Shown here: positions 56,153 through 64,000 of the stretch, one piece after another
Layout: every line of letters begins with the position of its first letter
How positions within the stretch are numbered: position 1 is the first letter of the stretch
Assembly: GCA_035048815.1 (NCBI GenBank)
Contig: JAUCBN010000025.1
Span: 10,564,501 to 10,628,500 of the forward strand
Length of the DNA: 64,000 bases
Reading direction: 5' to 3'
From: Abelmoschus esculentus
Taxonomy: Eukaryota > Streptophyta > Magnoliopsida > Malvales > Malvaceae
Notes under the pieces: model-generated
Seen by the model: only the letters and a program-made list of their open reading frames with translations
What the model was told of the DNA's origin: nothing
The model's database searches: none
Position numbers and translations under genes: made by a program

Positions 56153-59100
56153 CATCCCGGTTTTGGGGTTAGTAGTTTGAGTGTTAGTTGGGGGAATTCG
56201 ATTCGGGTCGAATCGGATTCCTATGGTTCGTTATTCCGGGAAAAATTAAAATAATATTATTTTAATCGGATAAGTAATAATTTTGTGAATTGGTTCTAAA
56301 AATATTAGAAAGGTGTTTTAAAGTTAAAGGAATATTATTTGAACTTTAATTTGATTTTTAATTGGGCTTAATTTTGTGCTAGTGACCAAATTGTAATTTT
56401 TGGGAAAGTTTCGGGGATTTAATTAGTAATTTTCGGCAATAAGGATTTTTAGTGACTAAATTGGAAAGTAAGCCATACTTAGAATCCTTAGAGGGCCATA
56501 AACCCAATTTATTTTTAATTAATGATTTATCCACCAAAATTGTTTTAAATTGTTTTATTTTAGATGATAATTCCATTTTCTTTTGTAACTTCCCATTTTC
56601 CCATCTTTTCTCTCAAGATTTTCTCTCATTTTCTCTCCATCTTCTTCAAATTTCTTCAATTTTCTTGCTGATTTCTTCATCATTTTCTACAAGATTTACT
56701 TCATTTTATTCATCCTTTCATTCTCTACAGAACCTACTCATCAATTTTTGCAAAATCAACATCATTTTTAAGGAAATCAAGGAAGACTTTCTCATCTCTT
56801 TGGTGGATTTAATCTCAAGTTAATATTCTGATTTTTAATCTTTTCTAAGGTTCTTTATTGAAATTCCCAAGTATTGGCTTGCTCATCAACAATTGAGATT
56901 TTATTTTGTGTTTTTAATTCAAGATCTATGAGTTTTATGATGGTTTTTGTGAAATCTTTTGAGATCTAAATTGATGTTGGGTTTAGGTTGATTTAATTAT
57001 GATATTATGTCAATTAAATGATTGATTGAGTCTTGAAATGATTTCATATTAAATTAATCCCGGAATAATGCAATCGATGTTGTTTTAAGATGGTTTTCGG
57101 TTGTTTTAGGGGCTGTTTTAGGTGTTCTTATGTTGCTGGAGGTATAAGGATGTTTTGGAAGTGTTTTTGGTTCATAATTGAGGTGAATTAGATGCTAGAT
57201 TCATTAGGTTTTGGGCTGATGGTGTTTCGGATGCGTTTCGGCTAGGTTTTAGTCTTTTCGGCTAGGTTTTCGATAGTTTTGTGAAGGTTTAATGTGGCTG
57301 CTGTTTTGAGCATGTTGTGATGTGAATATGCTCTGTTTTTAATGTTGTAGAGGTAGTGCAAGAAGGTGCATAAGTGGCTGGTGCGTTGGCGTTGCTGTCG
57401 GAGCATCGGCGAGGGCTCGTTTCGCTTGTCGGTGAGTATTTTCGGGTTAAAAGTGAATCGCATTGGTTCAGTTCTGTTTTGGGGACTATGGAATTGTGTG
57501 AAAACTTTCCATAGTTCAGGAGTAAGTGATTTAAATGATGTTGATGCATTACCTCAAGTTTCGGCTATTTCGGTAACGACATATTTGTGAACAATGTTTC
57601 AATAAGATTTTGAAATAGCATATCTTTGATTTGAAATGATGCATGCATATGTTAATTGCTGAAAATGCATGGTTTATAAAGGCATTCATGGCTTATGTAA
57701 GCATGAAAAAGAATTTCGAATATGATGAGGTTATTTGTCCTATGTTGATAAAGCCGTTGAGCATGATTTTAGTTCACATGATGAACATTTAATGAGTGCA
57801 TTATGAGCAGCAAATTAACATGCATGATTGGAATTGATATTGGCTTAGTAACACTAACTTTAGATTCGAATACAAATGACATGTCATTAAGATTGAGTGC
57901 ACTATAAAAATAATGAGAATAATGATGATGCATACACGTAAACAAGGGTGACTTTGTGTCCGACCGTGCGTGTAGAGTTTGCCTACACGTAAACAAGGGT
58001 GACTTTGTATCCGACCGTGCGTGTAGAGCTTGCCTATATGTAAACAAGGGTGACTTTGTGTCCGACTGTGCATATAGTTGACCCATGCGTAAACAAGGGT
58101 GACTTTGTGTCCGACCGTGCGTAGTGGGGGTAACATGTATACAAGGGTGACTATGTGTCCGACCGATGCATGTTAAGACCAAGTATCTCCAATTATGGAA
58201 AAAGGAATCCGTGTATTCGGTGAACTAAAAGTTCACACTAAGTGATCACTAGAAAGCCAATATGCATATATGAAATGGAATGATTTATTTGTGCATGATA
58301 CATGAAATGATTTGACATTATTGAAAAGCATGATTTGGTTTTACATATTTCACATAAGCATGCAGAATGCAAGTATGACTTTACAAATGATTTGAACTTG
58401 TTTAGAGCTTCCTCACTAAGCATGTTGTGCTTAAGCTCTCTCTTTCCATGCTTGCAGAAAAATAGTGGTTTTCAAGGCTACATTCGGAGCAAGGGGACCA
58501 AGGGGAAGGTTATCTCAATTTTTTGGTATGTTTTGGCAAATAATTTGGGGCTTGGCAATGTGTAAATCAAACCCTTGTGAAGTGTGTGATTTTTTCTTTG
58601 GTTAATGTTGTAATAAGACCTATAATGTTTTGGTTGTTAATTGATGGACTATGGTGTTGCTTGGATTGTTGAAGCATGTACATGCATGAATATTTTTGAT
58701 CTTAAAGTGACAAATGTGTGCTTTAAATTGTTCTTTGTGCTTAGGAAATTATGCATATAATTAAGGGTGATTAATGGTTATGTTTGAATGGGTTCGAATC
58801 ATGGTTCGATGCAATTACCCCAATGGACGTTTGGGTATCGATACCACCCATGGGGGTATCGATACCAAGATCCTTCGAAGTGCAATTAGACTAAGTTCCA
58901 CGATAGGGTATCGATACCGAGACTTAGGGTATCAATACCCCTGACCCAAAAATGACGTTTTAAGCGGGGAGAATTACGTTTAGGGTTGGATGTCTTTCCA
59001 CAATCGAATATAGATGCAATGAATAATATTGAGAGTTGTAATATCACCAAGATGCATGATTTTAACATGAATTCGCATTGGTAAATTAATGTTAGTTTTA

Positions 59101-59506
59101 GTCCCTATGATATTGTGAGCTTTACAATTAGATCCCTATTGTATGAAACATGAAATTGACGATGCAATAATGGTCCGTTTGGTCTGAACTTTGTTATGAG
59201 TATGCTATGCATGTTTAATTGAACTATGGTAGATCGTATTACTGGTTTATTGTTTGAATTAAGAATTATTTGCGTTTTGATCCTTATGTACTGATATGCG
59301 AATTGAATGATCAATTGTGAATCGAATATTTCCATTTTCGTTACGCATGACCTCGACACACATAGGAACCAAATTATGCATCTAGTTAAAAAAAACATAT
59401 CGGTTTTCAGGGTTGTTTATCGAATTGGACCTTAACAGGTTTGGTTCGATATTCCCCGTGTAACCGTTAGTGTCGGTTCCGTCTAGGCCGGGCTAAGGGG
59501 GTTACA
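56148..59506 (+). repeat. 3' LTR of T2
   Basis: 3359 bp. It matches the 5' LTR closely, with scattered single changes and a roughly 50-bp gap near 58704 relative to it. Subrepeat array about 57935-58165. GGTATCGATACC at 58834-58845, 58855-58866 and 58907-58918. Confidence 0.95.
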
Positions 59507-61926
59507 TTACCAACTAATCTGCCGAGCATTCTGCCAAGGCAGGATATTCTGGTGTCTACTGTGTGGATGGCCTTGCACTCCTCTGGATCATCATATTTTT
59601 TTAAGTTGTGGAATGCATTGAGTTTGACTTGTTGGTCATTGACCCGCATTGTCAACTCTCCTTTTTCCACATCAATTAATGTGCGTCCAGTTGCAAGGAA
59701 AAGTCTCCCAAGGATGATCGGTGCATTATCATCTGCTTCACAATCAAGGACAAGAAAATCAGCAGGAAAGATAAACTTATCAACTCTTACCAATATGTCC
59801 TCGATTTTGCCTTCAAGTTGCACGTAGGATCGATTCGCTAGTTCGAGCATAACTGTTGTAGGTTTTGCCCTTCCTATTCCAAGCTTTTGAAAGACTGATT
59901 TGGGCATTAGATTTATGCTTGCTCCAAGGTCGCATAGGGCCTTACCTTCATAACTTTTACCTATTGCACAAGGTATGATAAAGCAGCCAGGATCTTTTAA
60001 CTTCGGTGGCATGCGATTGTGCAGCATTGCCATGCATCCCTCGGTAGCAGCCATTGTCTCAAACTCATCTATTCGTTTTCTCTTTGACACCATGTCCTTT
60101 AAGAACTTGGCATAGTTAGGCATTTGTTCAATTGCCTCTACGAACGGTATGTTAATGTTGACTTGCTTCAGAATATCAAGGAATTTCTTGAACTGCTGGT
60201 CCTGTTTTTGCTTTTTCAACCTTTGTGGAAAAGGTGGTGGTGGTCTCATCTCATCCAGGGTTTCTTTAGTTTGGAATTTAATACCTGGCACCACTGGGAT
60301 TGTCGCTGTCTCGGCAAGCTGTTCAGGAGCTGTTGTGCTCTCTGCCGGGGTATTGTTATCAGTATCAGTTTGCTCAGGCTTTTCTTTTGTTGGATCTGCT
60401 GATTGAATTTGGCTCTCTGGGATCTTTTCCTTCAGCTGTAGACCACTCCTAGTAGTGATAGCCTTGCACTGTTCATGGCCCATTACCTTAGCAACTTCAG
60501 TATTGCTAGGTAGTCCTCCTTGTGGTCTAGTGTTTATGTTTTGAGCAAACTGCCCAATCTGGGTTTCTAGCGTTTTAATGGCCGCTTCTTGATTTTGCAA
60601 CCGCATCTCAGTTCTATTCATAAAAGCGTCTGTCCTTTTGATGAAATTATTGTTCTCTACCATGTAAGACTCAGTTTTCATCATAAAGGCCTTAAGCGAG
60701 TTCTCCAATGAACTTACCGATTGTTGCTGCATCTGCTGTTTCGACATTGATTGCTGCTGTGGCGGCAGTTGTTGCATCGGTTGCTGAAATCCTGAAGGTT
60801 GGGTGATTGGGTTTAAGGCATTGTTAGGGTTGCTCCATGATAGGTTTGGATGCCTCTTCCATGAGGGATTGTATGTGTTGGACATCATATTGTTGCGGTT
60901 GTAGTTCCCAACATACATACTAGTTTCTTGATTCATGCAATCAGAGGAACTGTGGTTACCTCCACATAAGTCATAATAGGAATCAATTACCTTAACCTCA
61001 CGGGTATTTTGCTGTAATTGTAGGTTTTGCACCATCTTGGTAAGAGAGACAAATTGTGATGCCACTGAATTCGATGAGTCTAATTCATTTACCGTGGCTT
61101 GGCGTCTTACTCCTCCTTGCCTAGATGTCGGAAATTGGAAGTCATTTTTCATGAGTTTATTTAGTATCTCGATAGCTTCCTCAGGTGCTTTATCAAGGAG
61201 TGTTCCGTTTGCCGAGGCATCTAAAATCATCCTTGTCGGGGCATTCGTGGCATTGTAGAACATTGTCACTTTTGTCCATAGGGGAAATCCATGCAAAGGA
61301 CACTTGTGTAGTAAATCTCTATAGCGCTCCCATGCCTCGTACATTGGTTCGTCATTTGCCTGCCGAAAAGAAGTGATTTCATTACGAATTCTATCATATA
61401 GGTTCGTACGATTAAAACGAGTAATAAAATCACGGCAAAGTTCACTCCAAGATCCAATAGATCCTATTGGAATGCTATTTAACCAAGCTTTCGCTCTATC
61501 CCTCAGTGAATAGGGTAATAGCTTCAATCGCAAGACATCTTCATGGACTCCTTGGATTTTGAAAGAGTTGCAAATTTCCATGAAGGACTTAAGGTGTTGC
61601 CTTGCGTCTTCAGTTGCAGACCCACCAAATTGTCCAATAGTGTTGAGCATATTGAACATAATAGGTTTCAGTTCAAAGTGGGCTGCTTCTATCTCCGGCG
61701 TAACGACTCCTGGGTTTAATCCATTTAAGTCCTCTTCTAGGAAGTCTCTGACAGTGAGCTGCCGCGGCCCAGGTGGCGGCGGTAAAACTCTATTACCGGC
61801 AGGTAAGTTTTTTCCTGCCGGGTGATCTGCCATAGCCTCTTGGATTTGTTTCCTCAACCTTATCCTTGTTTTTTCGATCTCTGGATCTAACTCGTATAAG
61901 GGGTTGGTTGGGTTGGCCCTGGTCAT
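59507..61926 (-). CDS. gag: gag-protease of A7 (about 806 codons, uninterrupted)
   Basis: ATG at 61926 (MTRANPTNPLYELDPEIE) is the family start. The frame stays open to the T2 insertion at 59507. Residues 45-70 and 70-230 form the gag core (LTVRDFLEEDLNGLNPG; FNMLNTIGQFGGSATEDARQ). About 318-330 is the knuckle, in which the first Cys is Tyr (YDLCGGNHSSSDC). About 360-400 is Q/P-rich, 405-465 helical, 565-600 lysine-rich. Protease has DLGAS at about 666-670 and IILGRLF at about 737 (RPF in relatives). T2 separates the last 43 codons (47863-47994). It would package RNA of pol-less copies. The upstream in-frame hydrophobic stretch lacks an ATG and is not included. Confidence 0.92.
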
Positions 61927-62000
61927 ACACCAAGAAAAACAAAAGTAAAATAAAAATAAAAAGAAACAAGAAAATAAAGAAAACAAAATTTAGTTGTCAG

Positions 62001-62018
62001 TCCCCGGCAACGGCGCCA
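62001..62018 (-). other. Primer binding site of A7 (tRNA-Asp)
   Basis: Reverse complement TGGCGCCGTTGCCGGGGA, exact match to the plant tRNA-Asp 3' end, 6 bp from the LTR end. Confidence 0.95.
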
Positions 62019-62024
62019 AAAACT

Positions 62025-63352
62025 TGTCGCGTGTCAAAAGTGCGCGTTTAGTGCAAGTGGACACATCGAAAGTAATAAGTGATAAGTATTTATCGGATTA
62101 TCGTCTCCACAGGGACTGGTAGACTTAATATGTCTTCTTCGTCTTCTTGTTCTGTAGAAAGAAATAAAATAAAACACAAGTGATTGAGTTTGGTTTAACT
62201 AAACTAAAATAACTAAGCAAAGTAAAGAGAATGAATATTAGAGAGAGATGGGTCAGGATCCAGTTGCGTTGTACTGTGGATTTGATTGACTTGTCTCTGC
62301 CCAATGCAATCGTATATCACTGCCTCGGCAACACTGTAGATTACTGCCTTGGCAGTGACAATACTGTCCGTCGCGGCAATCCCTTGCTCGTGGGTAGACT
62401 TTACCAAAGTTCGACAAAGTGTCCTTGAATGACTCCGCTTATCCCTAAGTCAGAGTGCAGTTGATGACTAGTCCTTGATGATACATCCCGACATGAACCA
62501 ATTATACTCACCAACCAATCTCACACTTCTTTTAGCCGCTGAAACTCTTAACATATCCCTATGCCGAGTTAGTGTTTCGCGATTCAAACATCGTACTTAC
62601 CCCTTTCGTGAATCTAACTCTCCCGAGCTTAGATAAATGGATTACTCACAAACTTCCCTCCCAGGCTTGAATGCAAGAACAAGGAATAACAAAGGATAAG
62701 CAAACCTTGATAACTTTATTGCATTGAATCAAAGACAAAGTACAATCTCCTCTCACAAATACTAACAACCTTCACCTAAACCCTAAAGAAGCTTAGAACA
62801 TAATGGAGAGAAAGAAAACAAGATTATAAGTCGGCTGTTTCTCTCTAGGTTTTCCCGTATTTGTTACATTGGGTGGCTAGGTCTTTATATAGGCTAGACC
62901 TAGGGCAAACCTTTCCTAAGTAGAATACAACTTGGAGTAGGGAACAAGTCATGTACATAATTAAAATATTTCCAAGTTTAATTCGGCTAAGGGGGCTTTC
63001 CCGCGTGGCTTGTCTTGGGCTTTTCCTCATGCTAGCCAGCTCCGATCCATGGGCTTTAAGTCCAGACACGTCCCTTGGATTTTTATCTTCCAATCGCCTA
63101 CAGTTTTGCTTCCTGGCTCTTAGCTGCTGCCTCCGCATCAGGTCCTGCCTCGGCCTTGTCGCTGCCGCGGCACTGGTTCTCCTGCATAGATATAAAAATG
63201 CAGTAAAACGTGTCTTTTCTGTAAATATTATCTCTACAAACATAACTTCTAAATATATCACATTAAGTGCATGCATTGGTTCAAGTGGGTGTAAATTCGG
63301 TGATTAATGCCAACAAAAGTGTAAAAAGTGATAGTGCGTTGAGCACTTATCA
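62025..63352 (-). repeat. 5' LTR of A7 (type II)
   Basis: 1328 bp, TGTCGCG (LTR end) to CTTATCA (LTR start). TATA box on the minus strand 62891-62883, AATAAA on the minus strand near 62725. Palindromes at 62321-62330, 62345-62354 and 63164-63173. Confidence 0.95.
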
Positions 63353-64000
63353 GTATCGATACCATCCAAGGTGGTATCGATACCACAGGCCTTCGAATGA
63401 ATTATTTGGATAGCCATCGTCAAGATATCGATACCGGTACCAAAGGTATCGATACCCATGACTAAAAAGGAAGAATTATAAGCGTTAGAAGCTTGTGTTA
63501 GGTCGAATAAACTCCCGCAATCGAATATGGATGCTATGAATAACATTTTGAGTTGTAATATCACCTTGATGCATGATGTTCACTTAAATTCGTATTGGTA
63601 AATTAATGTTGGTTTTAGTCCCTATGATTTGTGCGCTTTACAATTAGGACCTCAATCATTGAAACATGAAGTTGGTGATGCTATAATGATCCGATTGATC
63701 TGAATATTAATGTGCGTTTTCTGTACATGTTTAATTGAACCTTGGTAGATTGAAGTTCCGGTTTATTGTAGGAATTAAAGTTATTTGCGTTTTGGTCCTT
63801 ATGTTTTATATGCGAGTTGAATGATCAATTGTGAATCGAATGTTTCCATTTTCGTTATGCATGACCTCAACACACATAGGAACTTAATTATGCATCTAGT
63901 TAAGAAAAAAAGCATATTGGTTTTCAGGGTTGTTTATCGAATCGGACCTTCGCGGGTTTGGTTCGATATTTCCCGTGTAACCCGTTAGTGTCGGTTTCGT
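63353..64000 (+). repeat. T1: Tekay/Del-type LTR, second part (runs to window end)
   Basis: Continues T1 after A7. It opens inside a GGTATCGATACC cluster (63373-63384, 63445-63456) and matches the last part of the T2 LTRs up to GTTAGTGTCGGTTTCG, only about 35 bp short of the expected LTR end. Whether it is a solo LTR or the 5' LTR of a larger element lies outside the window. Confidence 0.88.

Larger units (their letters stand above)
47995..59506 (+). mobile_element. T2: complete Tekay/Del-type Ty3/gypsy chromovirus element
   Basis: 11.5 kb, perfect duplications ttacc (47990-47994 and 59507-59511). LTRs 47995-51391 and 56148-59506, PBS for initiator tRNA-Met (51397-51410), gag, protease, RT, RNase H, integrase, chromodomain-like tail and PPT (about 56133-56147). 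The long LTRs and the domain order fit Tekay/Del. Coding is broken by several stops and an integrase deletion even though the LTRs still look closely alike. Confidence 0.95.
44473..63352 (-). mobile_element. A7: non-autonomous Athila-type element (gag-PR + ORF3), holding T2
   Basis: Minus strand, perfect duplications gtatc (44468-44472 and 63353-63357). 5' LTR 62025-63352, PBS, open gag-PR frame (61926-59507), [T2 with its own duplication ttacc], protease/pol-tail, TATA-like box, ORF3 (47360-46290), 3'UTR, PPT, shortened 3' LTR (44473-45374). No pol. It shares its junction with A1 and A6 and has the best preserved coding sequence of the family. Confidence 0.95.

Noticed and set aside
61926..61986. 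Hydrophobic N-terminal extension (MFSLFSCFFLFLFYFCFSWC) in frame before A7 gag, resembling a signal peptide
   Set aside because: Its first codon is TTG, not ATG, and the stretch is the T-rich leader between PBS and gag present in all copies. Translation should start at 61926.
62845..63276. 143-codon ORF in an LTR (minus), with similar ORFs in other LTR copies
   Set aside because: It lies across U3 and R in a non-coding LTR, spans the TATA box, and its frame is not kept in the other LTRs. The recurring short LTR ORFs (MRCIVDLIDLSLSNA and similar) are likewise shared only because the LTR DNA is shared.
1..64000. Captured or resident host gene between elements
   Set aside because: Every long stretch aligns with one of the two element families. 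The only unassigned piece (19396-19672) has no coding signal and shares the family's palindrome-like words.

Overview
The window is plant repeat DNA. No host gene, tRNA, rRNA or CRISPR array was found, and all long coding stretches are retrotransposon gag, protease, pol or accessory ORF3 sequence. Two Ty3/gypsy families account for nearly all of it. One is an Athila-type family: LTRs of about 1.33 kb that begin TGATAAG and end GCAACA or GCGACA, a primer binding site matching tRNA-Asp, and an extra ORF3 downstream of pol. The other is a Tekay/Del-type chromovirus: LTRs of about 3.4 kb that begin TGTAACATCC, a primer site matching initiator tRNA-Met, and a C-terminal chromodomain-like tail. This fits pericentromeric heterochromatin of a dicot; the species cannot be named from the sequence.

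Layout, using labels made up here. A1 (1-5527, +) is the 3' part of an Athila-type element: gag-protease, ORF3, 3'UTR and LTR. Its LTR runs into an inverted LTR piece (5528-6209). A2 (-) is a gag plus 5' LTR remnant (6210-9588, resuming at 19074-19384); solo LTR S1 (6943-8257) lies in its gag, and the whole element A3 (9589-19068, +, gag-pol) lies in its LTR. A4 (-) is an old gag-pol element in three pieces: 19396-20543, 21873-23068 and 39128-41739. It was split by solo LTR S2 (20544-21872), by A5 (23069-39127, -) and by T1. A5 in turn holds A6 (27180-38072, -) in its 5' LTR, and A6 holds solo LTRs S3 (28101-29432) and S4 (32906-34227). T1 is a Tekay-type LTR (41740-44472 and 63353 to the window end). 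It is split by A7 (44473-63352, -), which contains the complete Tekay-type element T2 (47995-59506, +). Seven insertions have exact 5-bp target duplications: S2 gtctg, A5 atgag, A6 actgc, S3 gtagg, S4 cattc, A7 gtatc, T2 ttacc. Two more have duplications that can still be recognised after decay (S1, A3).

How the parts may work together. A3 and A4 carry gag-pol; A3 keeps only the last codons of ORF3. A1, A6 and A7 carry gag-protease plus ORF3 and share one pol deletion that joins the protease region to the last codons of pol, so they must depend on pol supplied by others. All Athila-type copies keep a 3'UTR of about 0.9 kb with three stem-loops sharing an apical sequence and two hairpin-plus-polypurine cassettes. 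ORF3 has its own upstream TATA-like box.

The most unusual signal is a short palindrome, TGCCNNGGCA. It occurs dozens of times throughout Athila-type DNA, coding and non-coding, and was not seen in the Tekay-type DNA.
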